Part shown: positions 27,565 to 39,510 of the stretch, in pieces
Layout: every line of letters begins with the position of its first letter
How positions within the stretch are numbered: the stretch's first letter is position 1
NCBI GenBank assembly: GCA_947650285.1
Contig: CANTFL010001411.1
Coordinates: 62,001 to 126,000, forward strand
Length of the DNA: 64,000 nucleotides
From: Hyaloperonospora brassicae
Taxonomy: Eukaryota > Oomycota > Peronosporomycetes > Peronosporales > Peronosporaceae
Reading direction: 5' to 3'
Made by a program: the position numbers and the translations under genes
The notes under the pieces: model-generated
Told to the model about the DNA's origin: nothing
Database searches by the model: none
The model's input: only the letters and a program-made list of their open reading frames with translations

Positions 27565-28279
27565 TCAGCCGACGGCATTGCGGAACGGCACATTTGCCAT
27601 CGTTTCTTCATGCTTGCACCCATCCACGCACATTGGCCTTGTCAGCTTAAGTCCTGGTTCTTGCGGAGTTTTGACAGGATTACTGTTTTCCATGCCGAAT
27701 ATGTCAAGAATGTCTTTTGCAAATTTGGACTGAAAAATTGAAGTCTTTCCAGATGATAGATCTTGAATGACTTCCATCCCTAGGAAGGCCTTGAGGTCGC
27801 CAAGATCCGTCATGTCAAAGCGCTCACTTATTGCATCCTTGGTGGATATAATCAGCTCGGTATTGTTGCTTGCGAGGACCAAATTATCGACGTATAGCGC
27901 CACAAAAATCACGACCTCGATCTCGCTTGATATAAATGCAATGGTCGGTCTTGCCCTTCTGAAACTTCAAGTCCAGCATAAACTTGTTTATGGTCTGGTG
28001 TCACATCCGTTGTGACTGCTTCAGATCATAAAGAGAGCGCTTTAGTTGGCACACAAAATCCGGATGAGACTCATCGACGTATCCATCCGGTTGCGCCATG
28101 TAGATGTCTTCTTCAAGTTGTCCATTTAGAAATGCTGTCTTGACGTTCATTTGGTGGATCATGAGAGAGTGCTTTGCCGCCAAGCCAAGCAAGATTCTGA
28201 TGGATGTGACCTTGGCCACAAAAGCGAAGGTCTCGTCATAGTCGATGCCATGTTTCTGTAAGAATCCTTTGGCGACCAA
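27565..28279 (-). pseudogene. Copia reverse transcriptase, in two fragments
   Basis: Fragments 28279-28001 and 27912-27565 are in different frames. The first has GIDYDETFAFVAKVTSIRIL (the usual Pro after FA is missing), HQMNVKTAFLNGQLEEDIYM and QPDGY. The second starts with the catalytic motif as FVALYVDNLVLAS, where the second Asp of Tyr-Val-Asp-Asp is Asn. It continues with LGMEVIQD and QSKFAKDIL. The changed active-site residue alone would inactivate it. Confidence 0.85.
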
Positions 28280-28336
28280 ACGTGCTTTGAATCGCTCATT
28301 TTGTCAATCCTTGATCTCCTTCACTCGAAAAATCCA

Positions 28337-29524
28337 TCAGTTGTCTATTGCCTTGCAACCCTTTGGAAGCGGCACGAGATCCCATGTCTGATTGTGGTGA
28401 AGGGTATTCATTTCAGAGTCACAAGCCTCTTTCCACTTGACTGCGTCGCTGGATTCCATTGTAGACTTGAATGTCGTAGGTAAATCTCCCACCGAATCCA
28501 CGATGTGGGCAGCTTTAATAGAGTGACTGGTATCAGCCGTCGCAGACAACTCGGCCATGATAAGGTTTCTAGCTCGGCGTTTCGCCTCAGGAGCGTTGGC
28601 TAGGGCCTCCAGTGACTGTGCGCGTTGGTGCCTCTTACCGCCGGGTTCATTGACGCCACCTGTTGGAGACTCTTCATAGTTCATGTTGCCGATGTCATGA
28701 GAAGAGTAGTCCTTCATAGGCATATCCTCATCTTCCATTAAAGCGTCGTCTTCGACGATAGCTTCATCTTGTCAATAGTCGCGTCTCCCACTGTCGAAAA
28801 TGTTCTCCATGAACTGCGCGTCGCGACTGACCAGTACACGACGACTCTTGATCTCCTCGAACCGGTAAGCTTTTTCATGGTCGGGGTATCCAACAAACCG
28901 ACAGTGAATCGACCTTTCATCGATCTTGGACCGCTTTGGCTTTGGATTGGGCACATACACGTATGCATGGCATCCGAAAACTTCCTGGTTTTCAAGAGTG
29001 GGTTTCTTACTACTCCATACTTCGCAAGGAGACTTGGCATGACTTGTGGAACGAGTTGGATATCGAAGACGTAGAAAGTTCGCTGTCATGACTGCCTCAC
29101 CCCAATACGACTTGGATAACTCGGCATGTTCCATCATGCAACGAGTGCTTTCCACCAAGGTCCGATTCATCCGCTCGGCGACACCGTTTAGTTGAGGCGT
29201 GTAAGGCCGTGTAAACTTCTGCGTAATTCCATGGTCCGCACAGAACTTCGACATAGTTTTTGAGATGTACTCGCCACCATTATCGCTTCGAAGAGTGTTC
29301 ACACGCTTGCCAGTTTGGGTTTCCGCCAACGCGACGAATTGAGCGAACTTGGTAGCCACTTCAAACTTGTTTCGAAGCAGGTACACCACACAGTAGTGTG
29401 AGTATTCGTCGATAAATGTCACGAAATACCGCTTGCCACTGAAGGTAGGAGTCTTCATGGGGCCACACACATCGCTATGGATGACCTCCAGCAACACACT
29501 CGCTCGGTCGGGGGACTCAGGCAT
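28337..29524 (-). pseudogene. Copia integrase core and C-terminal region
   Basis: The core shows LLEVIHSDVCGPM (first Asp), FVTFIDEYSHYCVVYL, LRSDNGGEYISKTM (second Asp) and the segment GVAERMNRTLVESTRCM (Glu). HAYVYVPNPKPKRSKID and CRFVGYPDHEKAYR follow. After a break near 28740 a linker frame (28738-28337) ends with EACDSEMNTLHHNQTWDL, the typical copia entry into RT. Confidence 0.85.
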
Positions 29525-29527
29525 ATA

Positions 29528-30260
29528 TTACACACGTGTTTGCTTGACGAGGGCACACCCTTCACAAAACTCCCACTTCTGCACCGACTTCATGTTGATT
29601 CCGCTGTCGTAATTCTTCTTGACGATGGTATCTTGACCGCCATGTCCGATGTGGCCAAGTCGAAGATGCCGAAGGTACGAAGTGTTGTCTTCTTTGCAGC
29701 GTGTCGGACCTGCCACATTGACCTCTTCAGGAAGCTCCGGTGTCATACAAAGCTTGAACAACCCCTTTCCTTCAAAAGTGCCGAGTTTCCACTTGAAACC
29801 TTTCGTGTCCGCGTAGCAACCATCGACTTCAAAAGTGACAGGCCCAACGTCCGTGATAAATCTTGCCGCCAAAATCAAGTTTCGAGGTAATTTGGAATAT
29901 GCCACACATTGGTGAGCACACCCTGCTTGACCCCTTGACGAGTCCTCATCGACATGACAATGTCACATTTTCCAATGGCTTGTACAAAACCATCATCAAC
30001 AAAATGCACATCTACTGGGCCGAATTCCTTGTAGTTCCTCATGAACTCTTTCGAACTTGTCATGTGCTTCGTCGCACCCGAGTCGACCAGCCACATCTTA
30101 CTCGACTTGGATGTTCCACCGCCAACCGAGGTAATCGCAAGCTCCTGTTCTTGCGCGATGTTTGCACGATAAAATCTCTGACGTTCAGCATTTTCCTGGA
30201 TCCGCGAGGGGTATTCTTCAATACAATGTCCTTGCTTTTTACAATTATGGCACGCACCGG
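29528..30260 (-). pseudogene. Copia zinc knuckle, protease and pre-integrase zinc domain
   Basis: Near 30250-30210 a knuckle reads CHNCKKQGHCIEEY, so its fourth ligand Cys is Tyr. The protease follows with WLVDSGATKHMTSS. The gag-pre-integrase/HHCC domain has LRLGHIGHGG and FCEGCALVKQ. The two parts are in different frames that change near 29880-29905. Confidence 0.82.
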
Positions 30261-30399
30261 TCTTCTTTACCGGTCGAACATTGCGCTTGCTATCCCTTTA
30301 CATGAAAGCCTGAGCTTGAATGTGCGCGGCTCCTTCGATTCCGCAACCTTTCTCCTTGCGCTTCATGTCTTCATGCATTAGCCGAGATGGTACCAATTC

Positions 30400-30717
30400 T
30401 CACGACAGCGAGTCGGCTCTCGACTCCAAATCTGTTATTAGGAACTGGTACGACTCGCTAAGGCTGGCCAGAAGCGTGATGACCAAATCGTTTTCACTGG
30501 CCGTAGCCCCGACTGCGTCAAGTTGCTCCGCCAGGGTCTTGAGTCGATTGATGTGCTCCATCACATCATCACCTTCTCCCATCATCGTCGTGAAGAAAAG
30601 GCGACGAAGGAAGAGCTTATTGTCCAAGCTCTTCTTCTCGTAGTGTTCTTCCAGACGTGACCATGCATCAAACGCGTCCTTCGCCGAGCGAACCAGTGTC
30701 AACTGCAAATTCTCCAT
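30400..30717 (-). pseudogene. Copia Gag (UBN2-type) fragment
   Basis: Capsid-like copia Gag segment: AKDAFDAWSRLEEHYEKKS, LRRLFFTTMMGEGDDVMEHI and LTLLAEQL-like helices, with LLASLSESYQFL near its end. The N-terminal gag (30720-30960) is too damaged to give a long frame. Confidence 0.8.
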
Positions 30718-30985
30718 CGCAATACAGATATCGCTAGCGCCTTCCGCGGCTTTCTCTGAATGTCGCTTGGTCCAAAGTACTTTTGCAGTACTCGAGCTTG
30801 ACCTCGCCGCTCACGACGTCCCATAGGTTTCGCTCCTCCAGCACCGTTTGCAACTTAAAAACTTCCACACATGGAAATTCGTTCCGGAGAACTTATTGAT
30901 GCGAGCGGCAGTGAACAGCGACGATTCCACAGTGAAGGCGTGATCAAGGTATCGGGCAGAATTTGCGAAGCTTGAGCTCATAACC

Positions 30986-31382
30986 TAAAAGAAGTGATTG
31001 AAGTCTTGTAAAATGCACAATGAATATATTCAGGTCCTTAGTTCACAACCTCCTGTTGCTACTCTAAGCCCACTGGATTCGCTCTGAATTTGCTTTAGTT
31101 ATCGTCTAGTTGCGCATTACTAAACTTCTAGTCGTACGTTTATAATGCAGACAGTGTGTTTATAACAAACACTGAAACGTACTAAACGTGGGGGACGTCA
31201 CTATCTGACAGGCTGTGCTGGTGAACCCGGCACACCAGAACCCGAAGGTTCTAACTTTCATTGCAGTCACTGGATATCGAACCAGTGACCTTTCACGTGG
31301 TGCTGCCACACCGTACCACTTGATCTACAAGCTCTTGCGCGAAAACACATGCCGAGGCGCACTTCTAACAACACACACGACT
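30986..31382 (-). repeat. Copia 5' LTR (right end on the plus strand)
   Basis: Match of 26511-26908. The adjoining internal sequence (30960-30985) should hold the primer site. The hairpin TCACTGG (minus strand) around TTCGATAT at about 31263-31284 is perfect here and has one mismatch in the other LTR. Confidence 0.85.
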
Positions 31383-32939
31383 AGTCTATGTATGCGATCG
31401 AGAGGCGGGCCGTGGCAGACACAATAATCACCATCGCTCCAACAAGTCAACTAACTCTGTACTACTCAGAAAGCTAACATAATATTCCTGGTCTTCAGGA
31501 TGCTGATAAGATGCTCCACGATCAGTCTCCTAGCTCTGTTTCTCACTTCACCAAAGGTGTATCCTACTTCTTCTGTGTATTTGACTAACCCAGAAGTTGT
31601 GGTGATACAGTTGAGTGAGCATACCTTGTGCAGTCCATACTCTGTCGCGTATCTTCGTTGACCCGAAGCTTCTCAATGTCCAAGCTCAGCTTTCGTCGCT
31701 ACGAATAACGACCTAGATTCAGCCACAGGATACCGGTATCGTACAGGCATTCCAGCAGCGCTGCCGCTGATTCCATTTGCAGAATGCTATCGATTGCGAC
31801 AAGCTTGGAAAGGTCAGTAATATCTACAAAGTCTACCGCTTATTGCCATGCGCTGGTGGACAGCTGTCTGGATCAAATAATCGATTTCCAAGTTTATTCC
31901 GTTGCTAGAAAATGCGCAAAAAATGCGCGAAGTCTTCTATTTCTCCACCGCTATCGAGATGAAGAGCAAAGAGGGTGTGATAAGAGGATTGAGGATGCAG
32001 GGGAAAGAGCTAGATGCGAGCTGAGCTTGAGCTGCTGCGTTTTTGGAGTTCCTTGTTGATGTTGTGGCTTCTTGACTACATTGAAGAGGAGGAGAATGAT
32101 CAGCTGAAGCTATAGAAAGACTAATTTCTTGAAGATATTGAACTGGCAGAAGCGAAGGAGGATAACGGTAAACCCACTTAACGTACATACTTGCTGCAGA
32201 TTTGACCGAAATCGAAACGATCAACGTTTTAATTGATGTCGATTCCCTGCTTGATATAATCAGATAATTCACAGTCCTAGTCACATGCTTCTCTGAACCT
32301 TCAACTTGATATTCGCAACGCATACAGCACTCAATGTATCCATGCGCCTATGATGCGTGCAGTTTTTTGCAGCATACCGTTACATAATAGGACAACGAGG
32401 AAGGGTTAGGTCCCTGGGATAGTAGTGCAGTAAGCCAAACTTTAAGATCTGCCGGTTCAACCCCCTCAATGTGCATTAGTACCCCCTGAGGGTGACAAAT
32501 GCAGTATGATTCCCACAGTAGCTGAAAAACCTGCCACTACCTCTCAAAAATCATGGTTGGAATATACCGGATATTGTGGGTTGTTTGCGTACCCGAATAT
32601 ACCTCACGAAACCATCTAACCTAGAACAACGATATTTATTGTTCATTTTACATTTTTTAACATCCATGTATACCAAAACTCGCGCAATCTCAAGCTTCCG
32701 TCTATAGTATATGATCGCTACATGGGAGATAGCTCATGCCTTCGCAATCATCAAACGAGGTGGGTGGCCACAAAGTTGAATATCATATTAGATCTCATTG
32801 CTCGATGAAGGGCTTATGTATGTATACAGGCAAACACCTCGTGGATTGCAATCGATGTCAAGGATCGATTATATCGGACGTATTGCTACTTGTAGTAGCG
32901 CCAGTCGCGTCTGAGCGGACGTTGACTGCTCTCATCGAT
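31383..32939. other. Gene-poor stretch, nothing recognised
   Basis: No convincing frame. A B-box-like GGTTCAACCCC at about 32454 lacks a pairing T-stem, so I do not call a tRNA or SINE. Confidence 0.55.
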
Positions 32940-33655
32940 AAAGTGGCATATCACAAATGTATTGTGGTGAAGTCGATCTCACAAAATCGCTTGTGTGAGG
33001 GTCGATCTTCCACTTGCCCGGACGTGCCGACTCACGGAGGGGGTACTCCTATCCGTGCCTTGTTGTATAGACTTGTGCTCACCTTGTGTACCCGTCGGTT
33101 GGGCTGTCTTGAGATCTTTGTAACGGCCTTGGGATATGTCGATCTCGCTGAGAGGTTGGGTTGAGAGTTCGCTTCCGGTGCGGAATTTTTCACACCACGA
33201 ACAGGGGTTCCGCGATCTTGATCTTTATTCGCGATGATCTCTTTTTGAAGATGTCATGATATTGATCTTGGATCACACCGATCTCGATTTGTCTTCGGGA
33301 TCGGAGTCTTTGCTGAGCGGGAATCTTCACTCAGCAAATAGTAATGCTGCGTCGATCTTGCCATGTGATCGGTCCGATCTGGTCTTAAGATCGGCCGATC
33401 TTGCTGGAAGTGCGCAATGTGGTCCAGATAGGTGTCCGGTTTCACCAAAATGAAACGTGTGGATCAATCCGGTAGATCGCTTTGATCTTGCTTGGTCTTG
33501 TCTTGAACTCCTTGTCCAGATCTTCTGACCACTTAAGCCGTCTCGCGATCTTGTAACCAAAAACCTTTCCTTTACCGTTGTTTGCTGCTACCCCACCAGT
33601 TTGAGTTGAGTTACCTTAACCCCACCTTGGCCAAACAATCCAAGGTGAGCACACG
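32940..33655. repeat. Hairpin- and GATC-rich island, probable fragment of a relative of the gypsy family
   Basis: No ORF, but consecutive short inverted repeats like those of the gypsy element. CACGGA and TCCGTG pair at about 33033-33057. TGCTGAG and CTCAGCA flank a 12-nt loop at about 33311-33336. CACCTTGG (33623-33630) pairs with CCAAGGTG (33640-33647). Between about 33110 and 33555 GATC occurs some twenty times, where about two are expected by chance. It could be an LTR or UTR of another element. Confidence 0.5.
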
Positions 33656-34573
33656 AAACACGGCGCGGTGACGTCTTTTGATCGACGAGGGGCCAAATAT
33701 CCTGCCCGGAAGAGCAGTATTCGACGTGCCTTATTTGTATACAACGGTAACTGTTTATATTCCAACCAAATTAATAGCAATCCTATCCTTAAGCCTATTC
33801 CAAACTGTAGGTCACTCTCCAAACCGATATCAACTTTAAGCTTGACCGCCCCCTTAAACACGTGTCAAAATTTCATGACCTGTACTCAAAAGATAGCGCC
33901 AATGTTCCCGATATCGTACCTGAACGCCAAAAGAGGACCAAATCCAAATGCGATACCAAATTCCCAATTTAGGTACCAAAAGGTCCGAAATAGTACTTAA
34001 GTGCCAAATAGGCCAAAATCCATTTTGCGACTTCAATTTAACCGGCTTCCACTGGCTCTTTAGGTCTGAACCTTTGAGACATCACTCATGGATCTTCAAC
34101 AAGCATATTCATCATGATTTAATGGCTCCATCAACGACATATCCATAATCCATAGAGAACAAGACCGATTTGATGCCCAATTCGAGATAATTGAGGATAG
34201 ACACAGTATAATCTAACAGTAGACATTCTCCCGTTCATCGTGTGTGCTCCAATACCATCCTTCAAGGCTTATCTGATCAGTGGGACCATCTACGCGTCTT
34301 GAAATAGCTCTCTGGACTCTCATACGTATTCACACTTCCAGATCGGGCTGTAATTAACCGTAATCAGTACTCCCATTTTGGGACCGGTAAAGAGTATCAC
34401 CGATCTGCAAGATGTTGCATCTTGGTTACAGGACCACATCGCATCACCTAGTCCCATGGGCGCCTTTACCAGAGTAATTCTTCCACAGTACTCAGTCTTC
34501 ACCTGCTTCAACACGCACATTTTTGTCCTTGACCAACCTTCAAGCGGATCGCTTGACTTCATCCCTTCCTTTA
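33656..34573. other. Gene-poor stretch with a possible minus-strand remnant
   Basis: The minus-strand frame 34598-34320 (with VKAPMGLGDAMWSCNQDATS) reads like degraded coding sequence but is not recognised. The rest shows nothing. Confidence 0.4.
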
Positions 34574-34730
34574 TCCCAGATCGCCCCATAGAAATCATCT
34601 ATACCTGCGACTCGTCCCAGATTGTTCCATGAAAATCATCCGTTTCAGCGCCTCATCCCAGATTGTTCATGTAAATCATCCCTTTCTACGCCTCGTATCA
34701 GATCGTTCCATGTCCATCATTCTGTCGATA
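34574..34730 (+). repeat. 41-bp tandem repeat, about 3.5 copies
   Basis: Units start at 34574, 34615, 34656 and about 34696, each beginning (T)CCCAGAT or TCAGAT followed by a conserved AATCATC-type block. Divergence between units is moderate. Confidence 0.7.
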
Positions 34731-35535
34731 GTTGGATCGGCTCGTTGAGTCTCGTTGGGATCGCCTTCCATCTACCATTGGATCGCTAGATTATCCGGTG
34801 TCGTTTTCTGCCAATTAGTGACGTCTCAACTGGGTGGTTACCGATCCGCATCTTAAAATTGATTAGCGACTTTACCACATTATCGGCAGCAGTCCACAAC
34901 ACCTTCGTGCCATTGCGACGCCCTACGCCAATATGGTCCTGCCAGACAACTGGACCTTGAGACGGACTGTTACGAAAAGTGTACTCCAGCTTCAACATCT
35001 ATGTGATCCGCACACATCTTTCGTCACGTGTCGGGAAGTGTGTGCGGGTTACATGGCTATCTCACATTTGCTACATGTTCTGGGCCCAGGGTTCAGCAAG
35101 TGTTCTACCAAAAGCCGCCTTGTAACAGGTAAGAGTTTGCGAGTTCTTTGCGTTTAGCACGGACGTCCCATCGTAAGAAGTTTGACATCAAGTGAACCTA
35201 TCGTATGTGGAGACCGTCTTTACAATATTTCCACATGTTAGCGTCGCCTTGAGTGTATTCGCTTCGATATTGTTTTTCTTCAAATGAATAGTAGGCTGAT
35301 TCTACCCGCAGGATCTAAAGCAACGATTTTTGTGCGTTAGATCGGCTATCTTCATACCATCATGCACGCTCTGTCATCGAATTTGCTATTCGTACAAGGC
35401 GCGTCTTCGTGACTTTTTCCACTTCCAAAACAGCTACCGACTGCTCAAGAGACTGATTAACTGATACTTCTGTAAGGGTATCACTGGCTGTCAGCAACGG
35501 ACTAAACCCATGCGAGCGCTCGATTCCAGCGCGGT
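34731..35535. other. Gene-poor stretch upstream of the LINE
   Basis: The minus-strand frame 34998-34786 (with GTKVLWTAADNVVKSLINFK) looks like a protein remnant of unknown family. Nothing else is seen. The LINE 5' untranslated part may begin here. Confidence 0.4.
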
Positions 35536-37780
35536 CATGCCTGAACAAGAGATCGATGAGTCGATCCCCCCGGTCGCGTCTTCTACGCCTGCAGAAACGA
35601 GCTTCGATGGAATCGAGAATGATGATTGCGACCTGTCCAGGAAGAGGGTAACTCCTCTACATCCTGCTTCACGCGCTGGTGTTTAAGATCATGACAGGGT
35701 GTCGACACTAAAGAAGGGTTTCCAGAAACCCACAGTGTCTATGGCGAGGTCTGTGGGCGGCGCGGATGAGCTAAAAACGAATCAGTCCTCACAGCCTCAA
35801 GAACGAGAGCACAGCCCTTTCTATGAATGTGCGCGAAAGAATTATCGCTACCGTATGGACGGCTTTTCAACGAGAAACGACTGCCATTGAGGAGCAAGCA
35901 CTAACGGAATGGCTAGCGGTTGATATCTTCCTTTCAACTCCACCCCGATTTGTCACCGAAACACATGTCGGTGCTGAACGAGATAAGTTCATTTCTTAAT
36001 ATCGCAAAAGGCTCTGTCCGACCTTTATGCGCGTCTTCCGGTTGGTTTCTCTGTACCAACGTCTAAGCAAAGTTGCATCTTTGCCGCTCCCTTTTAGCAG
36101 CCGCAGCTTCAGCCGAGGAAACTGCACGGGTCAAAGGTTTTTTTTCGGCGGCTTATCGGGTTGCATGCTCGTCGCTCTCGCAAGTCTTCGAGTTCGTTTT
36201 TATCCATCCGGCGGTTCAGGCAATGTCGACGAATATCGTCTTTCGAATTGGAAGAGGGCATCTTAAACTCCAGGCGACGGAAGCTTTGTATACTTGTTAT
36301 CAGCCAGCTGGTTACGATGGGTTTTCTCACGCACTGCTATATAGTGTAAATGTGCTTGGAATGAGCACTGCCGAGCCGGCGGCTTATTCGCAGTGCGTTG
36401 ACGGCTGCCACACCGACCCCAATTGTATCCATCGAGTCTATTGAACCCGAAGGTGCAGCTGAATTTGGATTGCTCAAGTGGTCGGTCACTTTCGCGGCAT
36501 CAGAGTGCCCTGATGGGCTACAACGGACGCGTCTGCTTCGCGTCACATCTGGTGACAACAAAATGGAGATGGGATTGCACCACCCACGAAGCAGTTATTT
36601 AATCCCGTGCAGGGCGTAATTGAGCACCAGGCATTACCGTAAGGACTGTAAATCCGTTGATCCAGCATCATCCGCGGCGTCTTTCATTCGCGACGTGACG
36701 GTTGCTCCTGCTGAAAGACAGGATCTACTTGTAGCCCCGGTTATTGATGCACAAATTATGACCGCCCTCCGCGAGAGACATGCCCCGGAGGTCCGCGACG
36801 TTTACGCTCCGAGAAGAAAGCGAAGGAACGGGAGGAGGCGCAGCGTACGGCCATGGAAGTCGCCAAATCTGCGGTCACTGCAGCACGCCTTCGTAATGCC
36901 GAGGTTAACCAAAATCGTGCGGCCGTCGAGCTTAACGACAGCTACATGCTCAGGTTAAGGCTAAATCAAAGGCACACATCAATAAACAGATTAGATCTTT
37001 GCGGTTCGGCTCGAAGCCAGTCGTCCAGAGGAACTCTCATACGGCACCATCTTCGGCAGCACCATCGCCTAGTCCTGCGGCCGACAGAGGTGCCGAGTCA
37101 TTGGAGGTGGGAGACGAAGACGACATACCCATGTCCTATAGTGACGATAGCAGATGTGAAACAGGCACTCCCGCAGACACAGACGGGGAAATGACCACGG
37201 GTGTTGATTACCAAACATGCGCAAATTTTCCTTGCAACGAGCGACACGAAGATAAGCTGGTGGAGTCGGTTCGATGCATGGATGACATCTTACGTATTGT
37301 GGAACTCGTCCAAGGTGTGGATAATTCGGATGACTCAGAATGTGACGACCAAACAGCAGCCACAGATTATGGCCTCGTCAAGTTTCCTCGCGCTCTAGAA
37401 GCCACCTTTGAGGTGACGTTAAGGACAAATTAAAAGATCCTTCGTTTAAACTCCCACCCAAGAACACACTGATCCATAAGAAAGTATTTGATTCTTATGA
37501 GGCACAAAGTGCACAGGGTAATGCGAACACCCACGAGCGCACATTGAACGAGCCTCGGGCACGAAAGTCACCCGCAGCCGCATCGGCAGCGGTTACCTCA
37601 GCTGCGTCACCGCACCCTGGATCAAGAATCGATGCTTCGGGCAGTTTGTTCACCACTACATCGAACCTTGGACCGCGACTTGAGAATCTGGCAGCTATAA
37701 AACACTGGGTTGTGTCACGTAAAAGTCATGCCCAGCTCCCCGACTCGTTGCCGTTTACGAAGAAGGGTCTTGAGGAGTGA
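35536..37780 (+). pseudogene. LINE ORF1 (Gag-like) remnants
   Basis: Starts with ATG 35536 (MPEQEIDESIPPV) and passes stops near 35685 and 35888. Further segments include WSVTFAASECPDGLQ and SGDNKMEMGLHHP (36469-36600). They are followed at about 36609-36650 by a CCHC-type knuckle in which the second Cys codon is a TAA (C-x2-stop-x4-H-x4-C; LSTRHYRKDC). Acidic and Ser/Pro-rich stretches follow (36999-37433, 37544-37780). ORF1 proteins bind the element's RNA. The domain assignments are by eye. Confidence 0.6.
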
Positions 37781-38479
37781 ATCATGAACTGTGCAACCGA
37801 ACTCGCGAATCTTTTTACATCCTTACCACATCCATGTGAGTGTTTCCAATCTATGACGTTGTAATCTTTTCTAAACTTTGGCCACGCGATCAGTAATTCG
37901 GAGGTTCCCTGAAGACAGCTGCGTTTCTGAGCGGTTTCGGGCCCTCTGCACACAATGGAATACAGCGGCCTCGGCTCAGAAATCTGTTGTTAAAAGGAGA
38001 ACAACAGACTCGATTTAGAAGTGGAGACGGCTGGCCCAAATCGGTAAGAATTTACACTGCCCGACTATAATTTAGCGGGTAGATACTGCTGCATGGGGGG
38101 CCCTCAATGTTATTTGCTTGCTACTTCCCACACTGGCGATGGTTGACCCGACAACTGACGTGGCCATACCACACACCAAGGCATCCATGTAGTTCTCGTC
38201 TACCGCAGTGCGTGAGGCTGTTGACAGTACCCTTCGCCGACCTGCTGACTGGCATCCTTTCCTCAATCTGGTAAAGACGGAAGAAACGGCTTAGAAGCTT
38301 CGGTACTGAGAGAACCTCATCTATTATACCTGCTTTGCCTACCCTTTCACTGAGGTATAGTGAGAGGAGACCTCGACGGCGAACCACTTACTCTTCTAGA
38401 GCAGGAACTACAGCTGAACGACACGATGGAAGCGCCAGTGCGGGCAAGAAGGCAGCATTGAGTGGGTCTCGTTTGCAAT

Positions 38480-39390
38480 ACTTAAACCCACTCGATAACA
38501 CTATTGAACTACTTACCCAGAACGCCGCGGGCTTTCCAAAAAACCAACGAAATGCGTAGAGTGGTTTTCTCGGTTTCGCCAACGCGGAGAGCGTGGAGCA
38601 CAGAAAATGGTGCTGCTGCAGGAGACCCGAGTTGTGGCTGGAGAAGCTAAATCGATGGACACGCTGTAGAGCAGAACCTGAGGCTTCCAGGAAGAGGATA
38701 ACCACGGGATGACGCTATAGACTGAGACGGAGACACGTCGCGGGGGAGTCGCCATCCTCCTTAACCCATACTCATCCGTCTCTGAGATTGTTCCGTGGAA
38801 GAAAGAGCTTTGGACGGGGCACTGGATGGCAGTACGATTTCAACATCATGGTGCTTATTTTGTCTTGGTTAGAGTGAATGCGCCAACCGACCAATCTGCT
38901 TGCGAGGCGCTTTTTCAACGGTCAAGTTCCGTCCTACTCCTCAATGATGGCCCTATAATTGGTGGAGATTTAAATTGCACCCTACACACCGCTCGACCGC
39001 TAGTACTTCGTGCATGGCATTCGTCATGATTCGACTGCCCTCTGACATTTACTGGCCCAAAAGAGGTTAGTAGACGTCCTGGACGATGAAATGGATCCAG
39101 CAGAGAACGACAGTGGTTGCCGCAATTTCTACGCCAGGGCGCACACCTATTTCTACCACCTTCCTCATGGTGTTCATTCAAGTTTGCGTCTGGATCGCTG
39201 GTACATCAGTGCCACGCATGATGCATGGATGAAAGACATTGAGCTATCCATCCCAGGTACATCTGCGGACCATAACGGGGTGGCTCTACGTCTAGGTGCG
39301 CCGTCTCAAACTGTCCCGATGCGAAAGCCTCGACAGGTCTATCCTGTCGCTCCGTGTGCAGAAAAATCGGGGGTTCAAATTGTAGAATAG
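38480..39390 (+). pseudogene. LINE endonuclease domain of ORF2
   Basis: Typical AP-endonuclease landmarks in several frames: IELLTQNAAGFPKNQRNA at the start, VLLQETRVVAGE (the metal-binding Glu), GVAILLNPYSSVSEIV, IIGGDLNCTL and, later, LRLDRWYISATHDAWMKD and SADHNGVAL. It nicks target DNA in intact elements. At least three frame changes make it inactive. Confidence 0.78.
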
Positions 39391-39510
39391 GCTCTCGATG
39401 AAGCGCAGCGAGCTTGTTGCAGCACTCGGCGATATCGATACTGCTGATGAAGCGACTCCACAGAGGCAGCGTCGTGGTGGGATCAATGGAAAACTGATCT
39501 CCGCAAATCC

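Larger units (their letters stand above)
26511..31382 (-). mobile_element. Degenerate Ty1/copia LTR retrotransposon
   Basis: Two similar roughly 400-bp LTRs flank remnants of gag, protease, integrase, reverse transcriptase and RNase H, all read on the minus strand. Integrase before RT is the Ty1/copia order. Frames are broken many times, so the copy is dead. The left LTR is preceded by CACAC and the right LTR ends in an ACACAC-rich stretch, so a target-site duplication is possible but ambiguous. LTR ends are good to about 10 bp. Confidence 0.9.

Noticed and set aside
32401..32520. Possible tRNA or tRNA-derived SINE (GGTTCAACCCC)
   Set aside because: Neither a T-stem nor an acceptor stem pairs, and no A box is convincing.
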